Source: Prevotella sp. (GTDB lineage Bacteria > Bacteroidota > Bacteroidia > Bacteroidales > Bacteroidaceae). From it: a DNA stretch of 64,000 bases. The stretch covers positions 1 through 64,000 of the forward strand of contig JAEAMQ010000048.1 of assembly GCA_016901395.1 (NCBI GenBank). The letters are read 5' to 3'. The position numbers were made by a program, and so were the translations under genes. Below, one piece after another: positions 8,453-17,308 of this stretch (position 1 is its first letter; each line of letters begins with the position of its first letter). The notes beneath the pieces were generated by a model. It had not been told where the DNA came from and did no database searches. It worked only from the letters and a program-made list of their open reading frames with translations.

Positions 8453-11254
8453 ATGGGTAGACTGCTAACAAATATACTACTGATACTCTGTTGTCTATGG
8501 CTCCCCGCTGGGGCTTGGGCCGAAATCCAACGAAATGAGATTATCGGGACGCTGACCATCGAAAACGGGTTGGCGGGGGAGTCTGTCTGCCGCATCATGA
8601 CCGACCATCTCGGGCAGGTGTGGATAGCCACGAGTAATGGGGTGAACCGTTACAACGGGCGCAAGTTGCTCACCTATCGTCTGCCCAAGCCTTCAGGACT
8701 GTCAAGCTATGTGTTTGACATCTGCGAAAGCGACGACCACGCCATCTATGCCGCATCCAATACTGGTCTCTACAGGTTGCGTGAGGGCCACTCGTCGTTT
8801 GAGAATGTGGCTGCCAAAGGCGTGAGTACGGAGTGTGTGACCAAGGGTAAAGGATGCGTATATTTTGGCAACAAGGATGGCCTGAACATCTACGACGGCA
8901 AACAGGTGAGAACGGTCTCTCTGGGACGGGGCGTGAACTTTTTGGTCCGCGATATTGTGGTGGACGGAAAAGGCATCGTTTGGTTTCTCACAAAATATGA
9001 GTTGAACAGCTATAATCCAGCGACAGGAAAGACACAGACATTCCCCATCTCCAAATCGATGAGTTCCGGAGCAGCGTTCGGACAGTTGGTGGTGTTGGGC
9101 CATCGGTTCTATATCGGTACGAAAAACAACGGTCTGTGGTCCTACGACATGGTGGATAAGAAAGTGGTTCCAGTGGCGGGCGTGGGCAATGTGATTACCA
9201 ATCTCGACGTGACCCACGACGGCCTGATTACGGTGGGATGTGATGGTGCAGGAGCATTCCTGCTCAACGGATCCACGGGAACTGTCCTTGAGCGGTTTTC
9301 CATACATGGCGACATGCAACATAGTCTGCCTACCGATGCGGTATATTGCTACTATCGTGATGCAAACCGCGTGAACTGGATGGGCTTTTTCAGACGTGGA
9401 ATGCAGTACACCTATCACAGTTCGCATTTCTTCCATATCTATAAATATGGTGATTTCACCACAGAAGGCATGGAAATTAAAAGTGTGCTCAAACATGGCA
9501 AGGAACTGGTGTTTGGCACAAGCAACGGACTCTATTATATTGATCAGGGGCGAAACCTTGTCAAAAAGTTCTCGTCCGAAGACTTAGGCGGTGCGCATAT
9601 CATCACCCGGCTGGCCTATTTTCAGGGCAAATACTATATTGCCTCTTACGATGGAGGACTTCGCGTGCTCGATCCTCGCCGTTTGTCGGTGAGTCGTCTG
9701 GGCCTCGACCCATTGCTGGACAATACCTCTGTTTCTGCGCTTGCCGTCTCGCCGAAGAACCGACTGTGGATTGGTTCGTCGGAAGGACTCTACATTCTTG
9801 ACTCGCAGGGGACACTCATGCGCTACACCGAGAACAATGCGAAGATCTATGGAGGTGCGGTAAACGATGTGTTTTTTGACAATGCCGGTCATGCCTGGCT
9901 GTCGGGGCCTCATGGAATGTCACTCTATTCGGAGTCCACGAAGTTTTTCACCAATGTGGATTTCCCCAAGGGATTCTTCAATCAGGAGAGTGTCCGCAAG
10001 GGGGTGAATGGGCATGGCAACTCCCTTTACTTTACCGCTCACAACGGAATATTCTATACCGATCCGCAGATGATCCATTTCGGGACGCTCCGTCTGCCCG
10101 AGGGTTTGCTCGAAGAAAACAGCTACGGCTTTCTCGATGACCGGGCCGGGCACTACTGGATAGCCACGGAGAGTGGTCTGTTCAGCATGGACTATTCGTT
10201 GTCCAACATGCAGCATTTTGGCTACGGGGAAGGTTTGCCCAGTCAAATCGTCAATGCGATGGACCAGGACAGCGAGGGAAATGTGTGGTTTTCCACCGCC
10301 AACGGACTACTGTATGTCAATCCCAAGAGCCTGTTTCGCATGCAAAGTGATCCCTATTACAAGGTGTTGCTCTATGACATCTACCGTGGAGAAGACCTCG
10401 TGGATGCCGGCGCGGAGAGCAAGGTGAACGACAGGCGAGCTGTCTCGCTGCGATGGAACCTTGGCTCGGAGAAGTTGGCATTCAAGATTGTCATGGAAGA
10501 CTTTGCGCGACCTTACGGCCGACTCTATGAGTATAGAGTGGATGGCAGCAAGAAATGGACCATTGTGAAAGACGGGGTAGGGGTGACGATTGCCGATTTG
10601 CAGTTAGGAACGCATGAGCTTAAAGTGCGCAAAGCCGGTGTGCCCGGTTCGGAAAAGACCTACACCATCACCGTCTATCCCACGCTTTGGGCTGTCATTG
10701 AATTTATTTTACTGATTGCCGTCTTTGTGTTGCTTGCCCTGTGGCGCAATTATCGCAAGGACACGAAGGCTCTTTTGGTGGAGCGCAAGGAAATAGAACA
10801 GGCCCTGATAGAGGTGGAACAGGAGCAGCAACGAAATGAAGAACAGTCGGAACTGGCCCTGACTGATGACTCCAAGAAGTATGAGCGCGTCAGATTGGAC
10901 GAAAAAGAGTGCGAGGAAATCATGTCGCGGCTGAGAGATTATATTGAGAAAAACAAGCCCTATCTGAACTGTGACTACAAGATGAGCGAACTGGCAGAGA
11001 CCCTTCGGGTGTCACCCAGCAAACTGAGCCAGGTGTTCAATGTCTATCAGAACGAGAACTACTATGAGTTCATCAACCGTTATCGGCTGGCTGAGTTTAA
11101 GAAGATGATAGCTGCCGGCGAGTATAAGCGCTATACACTCACGGCGTTGAGTGAGAAATGCGGATTTAAACGGTCGAATTTCTTCAGTACTTTCCGCAAG
11201 GTGGAAGGTATGACACCAACTGAATACCTGAAAAAGCAGAATATCACCCTGTGA
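8453..11254 (+). CDS. Membrane-spanning propeller sensor with AraC DNA-binding domain (HTCS-like, lacking kinase and receiver)
   Basis: 933 residues. Signal peptide (about 1-23), then a long set of two-component-regulator propeller repeats (WIATSNGVNRYNG, WIGSSEGLYIL, WFSTANGLLYV), then a Y_Y_Y-like beta domain (about 665-740), one transmembrane helix (about 746-766), a charged coiled coil (about 770-825) and an AraC-type helix-turn-helix domain (about 832-933). Classical hybrid two-component systems place HisKA, HATPase and receiver domains between the helix and AraC; all are absent here. Signal transfer would have to be direct, for example by ligand-driven dimer rearrangement. It lies between two carbohydrate clusters and could control either. 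Its own promoter is visible. Confidence 0.88.
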   Translation: MGRLLTNILLILCCLWLPAGAWAEIQRNEIIGTLTIENGLAGESVCRIMTDHLGQVWIATSNGVNRYNGRKLLTYRLPKPSGLSSYVFDICESDDHAIYAASNTGLYRLREGHSSFENVAAKGVSTECVTKGKGCVYFGNKDGLNIYDGKQVRTVSLGRGVNFLVRDIVVDGKGIVWFLTKYELNSYNPATGKTQTFPISKSMSSGAAFGQLVVLGHRFYIGTKNNGLWSYDMVDKKVVPVAGVGNVITNLDVTHDGLITVGCDGAGAFLLNGSTGTVLERFSIHGDMQHSLPTDAVYCYYRDANRVNWMGFFRRGMQYTYHSSHFFHIYKYGDFTTEGMEIKSVLKHGKELVFGTSNGLYYIDQGRNLVKKFSSEDLGGAHIITRLAYFQGKYYIASYDGGLRVLDPRRLSVSRLGLDPLLDNTSVSALAVSPKNRLWIGSSEGLYILDSQGTLMRYTENNAKIYGGAVNDVFFDNAGHAWLSGPHGMSLYSESTKFFTNVDFPKGFFNQESVRKGVNGHGNSLYFTAHNGIFYTDPQMIHFGTLRLPEGLLEENSYGFLDDRAGHYWIATESGLFSMDYSLSNMQHFGYGEGLPSQIVNAMDQDSEGNVWFSTANGLLYVNPKSLFRMQSDPYYKVLLYDIYRGEDLVDAGAESKVNDRRAVSLRWNLGSEKLAFKIVMEDFARPYGRLYEYRVDGSKKWTIVKDGVGVTIADLQLGTHELKVRKAGVPGSEKTYTITVYPTLWAVIEFILLIAVFVLLALWRNYRKDTKALLVERKEIEQALIEVEQEQQRNEEQSELALTDDSKKYERVRLDEKECEEIMSRLRDYIEKNKPYLNCDYKMSELAETLRVSPSKLSQVFNVYQNENYYEFINRYRLAEFKKMIAAGEYKRYTLTALSEKCGFKRSNFFSTFRKVEGMTPTEYLKKQNITL

Positions 11255-11578
11255 GATCTGATGATAATGGTCAGTCGACTCTATTCTGTCTTTTCACCCT
11301 TCTTCATTCCTTTTATATTTATTTGTGATGAAATGGATTATCGTTTCATATCATGCCCGGATTTTGTCCGGTTGATATAGATCATGCCGGAGACTGTAGG
11401 AAATCACTGTGCGTCAAAGTTTGTCTAATTTATATGTACTATGCGTAAATGATTGATATATAAAAGATTAAAAGATTTGGACTATCGTATAAACGAGTTG
11501 GTATGAGTTAAGCTTAAATAAGTTGGAGATAGGGAGTCAACCCCCTATCTTTGCAGCAACAATCGACCATTAAACCGA
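11255..11578. other. 324-bp regulatory gap upstream of the ECF sigma gene
   Basis: No gene seen. It holds an imperfect hairpin (about 11327-11353, GAAA/TTTC arms) and a short CCGGA/TCCGG stem near 11369-11383. The sigma-gene promoter with an overlapping inverted repeat lies at the right end. The region is AT-rich, consistent with a regulatory gap at the head of a polysaccharide utilization locus. Confidence 0.5.
11523..11553 (+). promoter_or_regulatory. Promoter of the ECF sigma gene with overlapping inverted repeat
   Basis: TTG at 11523-11525, a 20-bp spacer, and TATCTTTG at 11546-11553. An 8-bp perfect inverted repeat, AGATAGGG (11527-11534) and CCCTATCT (11543-11550), lies between the elements and its right arm overlaps the -7 box. 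Such placement is typical of an operator. Confidence 0.65.
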
Positions 11579-12118
11579 ATGAGTATTTTAAGCATTAACG
11601 ATATGGATACGTTAAAAACCATTTCCAATCAAGAGTTGATCGCCTCATTATATAAGAGGTGTTACACCAATCTCAAACTCTATTTCCTCAGCTACACCCA
11701 TGACCCGATGGCTGCAGAAGATATGTTACAGGACCTCTTTGTGAAGTTGATGTCTATGGATGTGATCGTGGAAGAAACCGCACAGAACCTGATTTTCCTG
11801 ATGGCAAAACACATGATTATTAATGATGTGCGTCATAAGGCATTTGTAAGAGAGCGTGAAAAGACGATGAGAGAAACAATGTTGTTTTATGACGACTCCT
11901 TGCCCCGACACATCGAAAGCCGCGAGATACTGTCGTTGGCCTGCAAACACTTGGAGGAGATGTCGCCTAAAAGAGCTGAGGTTTACCAGATGTATCGTCA
12001 GGAGGAACTCTCCTCAAAGGAGATTGCGGCCAAACTCCATCTGAGTACACGTACGGTAGAATCTCATATCTATAGTGCTTCTAAGGAGATGAAGCGATTT
12101 TTGAAGAAGATTATCTAA
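11579..12118 (+). CDS. ECF-type RNA polymerase sigma factor
   Basis: 179 residues with sigma-70 region 2 (LKLYFLSYTHDPMAAEDMLQDLFVKL) and region 4 (RAEVYQMYRQEELSSKEIAAKLHLSTRTVESHI). The start could also be the second ATG eight codons later; neither has a Shine-Dalgarno match. It lies 64 bp upstream of susC on the same strand and probably activates this locus. Neither a FecR-type anti-sigma gene nor an STN domain in SusC is visible, so the usual transmembrane signalling relay is missing here. A perfect CCTTGATCAAGG palindrome lies just after the stop codon. Confidence 0.9.
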   Translation: MSILSINDMDTLKTISNQELIASLYKRCYTNLKLYFLSYTHDPMAAEDMLQDLFVKLMSMDVIVEETAQNLIFLMAKHMIINDVRHKAFVREREKTMRETMLFYDDSLPRHIESREILSLACKHLEEMSPKRAEVYQMYRQEELSSKEIAAKLHLSTRTVESHIYSASKEMKRFLKKII

Positions 12119-12182
12119 TCCTTGATCAAGGAATACTATCAAATTCATTTGAAAAATAATAACAGATATATACTAAAAACTT

Positions 12183-15100
12183 ATGAATTATTATCTAACC
12201 AATCTCTTGTTATTTGCTGGCCTGTCATTGCCTTGTCAGACGTTTGCTGAGCAAGGACGGGTGCCTGTTGTGGCACAACAGCAAGCAGTGAAAGGAACAG
12301 TGGTCGATAAGTCGGGTGAACCGCTTATTGGCGTAACAGTTCAGGTCGTGGCCCAAACCGGTGGGACGGTGACCGATCTGGACGGAAACTTCAGCATTAA
12401 TGCTCCCAAGGGTGCGAAGATCAAATTCTCTTATGTAGGCTATACGGACCAGATATTGTCTGTTACGGCCGGATCAATGAATATTACCATGTCCGAGAAC
12501 AATCAAGAACTGAACGAGGTGGTTGTTGTGGGATATGGTACACAGAAAAAAGAGTCGCTCACCGGCGCTGTTGCTGTGGTGGGAGCTAAGCAGTTTGAGC
12601 AGAAGGGTAGTCTGGCTTCCCCATTGGAGGCTATGCAAGGACAGGTTCCTGGCGTAATCATCACCCGTTCTTCCTCAGCTCCTGGCGATGAGTCGTGGTC
12701 GATGAACCTGCGTGGCAGTGTCTCGATGAACGCTACTGAGCCGCTCGTTATTATTGACGGAGTAGCAGCCAACAGCGTGAGCGAGATGCGAAACCTCAAT
12801 TCCAATGATATCGAGTCTATCAACTTCCTCAAGGACGGTTCGGCAGCCATCTATGGTTCACGTGCAGCTGGTGGTGTCGTGCTGATTACCACTAAGAAAG
12901 GTAAATCAGGAAAGGTAAAGGTGGACTATGGATTCTCAGGCACTTTAAAAGTCCCAGGTCTGCAGCCTACACTGATGAACATGGACCAATGGTCTGCCGG
13001 ACTGATGCAAACTCTGGAGAACGAGGGAAAGACCTCCAACGTGTGGTATACCTATGCCCAGCTTATGCAGCAGTATAAAGGCTCCTATATTGACCTCTCA
13101 ACGACGGCCAACCCATTTGGAACGGCAGCATTTACAGACGTTTCAGACTTCGTTTTCTCTGATACCGACTGGTTAGGTGGGCTCTTTGGCAATGCTTTTT
13201 CACAGGAGCACAACCTTTCTCTGTCTGGCGGAACAGATGTCAACTCCTATCGTGTGTCCTTGGCTTACAACTATGATGGCTCTACTTTGAAGTTTGGTAA
13301 TAACAATAACCGCCGCTACAACTTTCGAATCAACGACACCTATAAGCTGACCAAGCGGCTGAAACTCGACTCAAGCATTGGCTATAGCCGACAGGAGCAG
13401 GTGGCTCCGACACAACTTTCGAGTGCCATCAATGCCGGACAGTTGCCTCAGCCCGGTCTGCCCATGGCTACACTCGATGGTAAAGCCTATGCTTGGGGGG
13501 CTTGGGGGTCGCCTGTAGCCAAGATAGAGGAGGGAGGTGACAATAAACTCACCGTGTCATCGATCAATATCTCCGAGACTCTAAACTATGAGATTACAGA
13601 CTGGCTGACAGCCAATGCCAACGTAGGCTATAATACCTCGTCGGCATGGCGTAGCACTGTGCAGAATTCCATTACTTATTATAATATTACAGGTACAACA
13701 GAGGTACTGACCAACCCCACTCAGGCCAACTCATATTACAATCAGACCAACTCGCGCACAGATTTCTACTCACTGGCCGCCTATGTGAATGGTCATAAAC
13801 AATTTGGCGACCACAATGCGTCACTCACTCTCGGAACCCAGTATGAGTTCAAGGACTACACCTACTTTGGTGTGCAAGCCAAAAATATCCAAGAGGGTCT
13901 GGAGGTGGTGAATGGAACTGGCGATATAACCATCTCGCAGAATAGCAAATATCAGAACTCGTTGCTTTCTTACTTCGGCCGCCTGAACTATGACTACAAG
14001 GGGCGATATCTGGCCGAGTTCAACGGTCGCTATGATGGCAGCTCAAAGTTTCTTGCCAACAATCGCTGGGCATTTTTCTGGGGGATTAGTGCCGGCTGGC
14101 GTATCAACGAGGAAAACTTTATGAAAGGTGTCTCGTGGATTTCCAACCTCAAGTTGCGTGCTTCCTATGCCGAGATGGGTAACCAAAGTGGCATAGGCAA
14201 CTATGACGGAGTGCAACTCTATACTGTGGAGAGCAGTTCGGGTGCCTATCTGGGTAGCAGTCTGGCTTCATATATCAAGACCAATGGCACATTCGCCTCA
14301 AAGACCCGCTCATGGGAACGCATCAAGAACTATAACTTAGCCCTCGACTTCGGCTTCCAACTGGCACATAATCACAGCATCGATGGTACGGTGGAATACT
14401 TCCAGAAACGTAATAACAACATGCTTGTCTCGGTAACATTACCTGCTACCCTGGGCGACAATGCGCCAACGGCCAACGTGGGTAAATTTAAGGACTATGG
14501 CTGGGAAGGTCAGCTCACCTACAACGGCAAGGTGGGCGACGTTGACTACCATATTGGTGGCACGATGACCTTTGCCCGTAATAAGTTGACAGACTATGAG
14601 GGTACAAGTGTGAAGACCTCTGGATACACTTCAACGCAAGTGGGCTACGGACTGAACTCTCTTTTTGGGCTCCGTTATGCCGGTAAGATACAGACAGAAG
14701 AACAGTTGGAAGCCTACCTGGCTAAATACTACAACAACAATGGCATTGGCATGCCTTCCAACCTCACAGTTGGTTGCAACATGTATGCTGACGAAAATGG
14801 CGATGGGGTGCTTGACGAGAACGACTACATCTATCTGGGATCCAGTGACCCTGAGATTTCCTACTCGTTCAATCTCGGCGCAGCATGGCATGGATTTGAC
14901 CTAAATGTGGTATTTCAGGGTGCTGGTAACCGTTTCGTATACCGTGGCATCAATAATCTGACCGTACCTTTCCGTAACTACTACAGTGCCTTTACGACGG
15001 CCAGTATCGGCAATACCTGGTCTACTGATAACCCCGATGCTTACTACTCGCCTTACAATTCGGATTCGAACATCATCTCGTACAACTACCAGGCTAGTTC

Positions 15101-15347
15101 GCTCACAGCACAGGATGGTCGCTATCTCCGCCTGAAGAACATCACGCTGGGCTACACCTTTCCTCGCAAGTGGCTTACGGGCACTCACTTCATCCAGAAT
15201 CTGCGTCTCTACTTTACGGGGACTGATCTCTGGGAAATCACGAAGATCAATGACGGATGGGATCCCGAGGCCAAGATTGCAACCAGCGGTACGGCCCTAT
15301 ACCCTTTCACACGTAACTTCACTTTTGGATTGAACGTAACGTTCTAA
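12183..15347 (+). CDS. SusC/RagA-type TonB-dependent outer-membrane transporter
   Basis: 1054 residues. Signal peptide (about 1-22), a CarboxypepD_reg-like domain (VKGTVVDKSGEPLIGVTVQV, about 38-105), a TonB-box-like stretch (ELNEVVVVGYGTQKKESLTGAV), a plug domain (about 115-240) and a C-terminal 22-strand barrel ending in NFTFGLNVTF with a terminal aromatic residue. It imports oligosaccharides across the outer membrane with the SusD partner encoded 112 bp downstream. No STN signalling domain precedes the carboxypeptidase-like domain, although an ECF sigma gene is adjacent. Confidence 0.97.
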   Translation: MNYYLTNLLLFAGLSLPCQTFAEQGRVPVVAQQQAVKGTVVDKSGEPLIGVTVQVVAQTGGTVTDLDGNFSINAPKGAKIKFSYVGYTDQILSVTAGSMNITMSENNQELNEVVVVGYGTQKKESLTGAVAVVGAKQFEQKGSLASPLEAMQGQVPGVIITRSSSAPGDESWSMNLRGSVSMNATEPLVIIDGVAANSVSEMRNLNSNDIESINFLKDGSAAIYGSRAAGGVVLITTKKGKSGKVKVDYGFSGTLKVPGLQPTLMNMDQWSAGLMQTLENEGKTSNVWYTYAQLMQQYKGSYIDLSTTANPFGTAAFTDVSDFVFSDTDWLGGLFGNAFSQEHNLSLSGGTDVNSYRVSLAYNYDGSTLKFGNNNNRRYNFRINDTYKLTKRLKLDSSIGYSRQEQVAPTQLSSAINAGQLPQPGLPMATLDGKAYAWGAWGSPVAKIEEGGDNKLTVSSINISETLNYEITDWLTANANVGYNTSSAWRSTVQNSITYYNITGTTEVLTNPTQANSYYNQTNSRTDFYSLAAYVNGHKQFGDHNASLTLGTQYEFKDYTYFGVQAKNIQEGLEVVNGTGDITISQNSKYQNSLLSYFGRLNYDYKGRYLAEFNGRYDGSSKFLANNRWAFFWGISAGWRINEENFMKGVSWISNLKLRASYAEMGNQSGIGNYDGVQLYTVESSSGAYLGSSLASYIKTNGTFASKTRSWERIKNYNLALDFGFQLAHNHSIDGTVEYFQKRNNNMLVSVTLPATLGDNAPTANVGKFKDYGWEGQLTYNGKVGDVDYHIGGTMTFARNKLTDYEGTSVKTSGYTSTQVGYGLNSLFGLRYAGKIQTEEQLEAYLAKYYNNNGIGMPSNLTVGCNMYADENGDGVLDENDYIYLGSSDPEISYSFNLGAAWHGFDLNVVFQGAGNRFVYRGINNLTVPFRNYYSAFTTASIGNTWSTDNPDAYYSPYNSDSNIISYNYQASSLTAQDGRYLRLKNITLGYTFPRKWLTGTHFIQNLRLYFTGTDLWEITKINDGWDPEAKIATSGTALYPFTRNFTFGLNVTF

Positions 15348-15459
15348 GGGAGAATGCGGTCTATCTATGTTCCTCCAAAGGGTACGGATATTGGATTGCT
15401 GTATGCATAGACATCTTCAATGAATAATTCATAATGTACAAAACATAATTAAGAACCAG

Positions 15460-17283
15460 ATGAAAACCTTATATAGAAACATCGCATCAGCCGTCAGCCA
15501 AGGCTTTCGGTATCTGAGCACCCCTCTTTATGGGAGGGTGTGGGCAGGCCTGTTGCTCTGCTCTTTGTCATTCTCCTCCTGCATGGACCTTGAACCCAAA
15601 GACTCACTGGGCGACAACATCGTGTGGAGCGATGCTGATAACTTCCAATTGTTTGCCAACCAGTTTTATGCATGGACACGAGACTTGCAGAGCAGTACTG
15701 ATTACCAAAATGGATTGTCAGACGGCGTGCACTCCGACTATCGATCCGATCTCTGCTGCGCAGCCAGCATAAACGTTTATAGTCAGGGCACAAACTCTAT
15801 TCCAGCCAGTGACGGAAATTTCACAACCCTCTATAAACGTATCTACTACACCAACCTGCTGCTCTCCAATGCTAAGAACTTTGGAGACCAGAGTGCCATC
15901 GCTACTCCAAAGGGTGAGGCTTTGTGGTTTCGTGCTTACTTGCATTTCGAATTGGTGCAAATCTATGGCGACTGTCAACTGCTCACGCAGCCACTCGACA
16001 TTGATGCAGAAGAACTATACGGCACGCGTAATGACCGTACAGAAGTTATTGACCAGTGCGTGGCTGATTTACAAGAAGCTGCCGAACTGTTACCAGACCA
16101 GCCCTCAGAGGAGGGACGCCTCTGTAAAGACGCAGCTCGTGCATTGCTCTCACGTATAGCTCTCTATGAGGGTACATGGCAGAAGTTCCATGAGGGTGAC
16201 GGCTCAAATACATCAAAGTCGACCGAGTATCTTACTGTGGCTCGTGATGCGGCTAAGGCCGTGATGGACAATGGGAGGTATAGCTTGTTCTATAATAATG
16301 CACTTACAACCACAACATCTAATCAGACCGTAGGAAATATTGAGCAGAGTTACCGCTACATGTTCATCTTGGAAGATGCGGCCCAATGTAACCCAGCCAA
16401 TCTCTATAAAGCAGCTAATACGGAGTATATTTTGGCACATCGACACCGTGATACTGACCGTCTCGGCATCAATTTGACTCATGCTATGAGTGGAAATGCC
16501 TGCTATGTGACGAGCAAAATGGCCACGATGTACCTCTGTCAGGATGGACTACCCATTTCGAAAAGTCCGCTCTACCAAGGCAACAGCACTGCCACCAGCG
16601 AGTTTCTTAACCGTGACGCACGTATGGACAACACGATGCTCTTTAATGGCGAGATAAACTGGGATAATGATGGCAAATGGCGTACTACATGGACTGATGC
16701 TGATGAGTCCTCCAGCAAAACGGCCAATGTGCGTTCAGGCTCAGGTTATCAAACTCAGAAGTGGGCCGTGGAGCGTGAGGTGGACGACTACTATGAGTCG
16801 GTGGACTATCCTGTAATCCGCTATGCTGAGGTGCTGCTCAACTATGCAGAAGCTGTCTATGAATTGAGTGATGCCATCAGCGACAGCGATCTCGACCTCT
16901 CGTTAAATCTTGTGCGTCTGCGTGCCAATCCCAAAATGACAAAACTTTCCAATAGCCTCGTGACTTCTAATAGTCTGAGTATGCGTGAGGAGATACGCCG
17001 GGAACGCACCGTGGAACTCTTCCTTGAAGGCTTCCGTATTGATGATTTGAAGCGCTGGAAAACAGCCGAAGAGGAGATGCCCGAAGACCTGTTGGGTGTG
17101 CAATACACCAATACCTGGTTTGCCACTAATTGGAGCAATCCTGGTCGATCTATCAGCAGTTCTGGACGCCTCATCATGTATAGTTCGCGTTCGTGGGCGG
17201 AAAAGAACTATCTTTATCCCCTTCCGTCCGACCAATTGCAGCTCAATCCCAACCTGACGCAAAACCCAGGGTGGACAAACTAA
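15460..17283 (+). CDS. SusD/RagB-type surface glycan-binding lipoprotein
   Basis: 607 residues. A long N-terminal signal ends in a lipobox with Cys41 (LSFSSC), followed by MDLEPKDSL, a common SusD start. TPR-like helices follow, and the C-terminus has the family pattern NYAEAVYEL, RRERTVELFLEGFRIDDLKRW, and a final ...YPLPSDQLQLNPNLTQNPGW, which is highly typical of SusD/RagB. It forms the lid on the adjacent SusC barrel and captures oligosaccharides at the cell surface. Confidence 0.97.
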   Translation: MKTLYRNIASAVSQGFRYLSTPLYGRVWAGLLLCSLSFSSCMDLEPKDSLGDNIVWSDADNFQLFANQFYAWTRDLQSSTDYQNGLSDGVHSDYRSDLCCAASINVYSQGTNSIPASDGNFTTLYKRIYYTNLLLSNAKNFGDQSAIATPKGEALWFRAYLHFELVQIYGDCQLLTQPLDIDAEELYGTRNDRTEVIDQCVADLQEAAELLPDQPSEEGRLCKDAARALLSRIALYEGTWQKFHEGDGSNTSKSTEYLTVARDAAKAVMDNGRYSLFYNNALTTTTSNQTVGNIEQSYRYMFILEDAAQCNPANLYKAANTEYILAHRHRDTDRLGINLTHAMSGNACYVTSKMATMYLCQDGLPISKSPLYQGNSTATSEFLNRDARMDNTMLFNGEINWDNDGKWRTTWTDADESSSKTANVRSGSGYQTQKWAVEREVDDYYESVDYPVIRYAEVLLNYAEAVYELSDAISDSDLDLSLNLVRLRANPKMTKLSNSLVTSNSLSMREEIRRERTVELFLEGFRIDDLKRWKTAEEEMPEDLLGVQYTNTWFATNWSNPGRSISSSGRLIMYSSRSWAEKNYLYPLPSDQLQLNPNLTQNPGWTN

Positions 17284-17308
17284 TTCACAATTCATAAGTA
17301 AGAACGAT

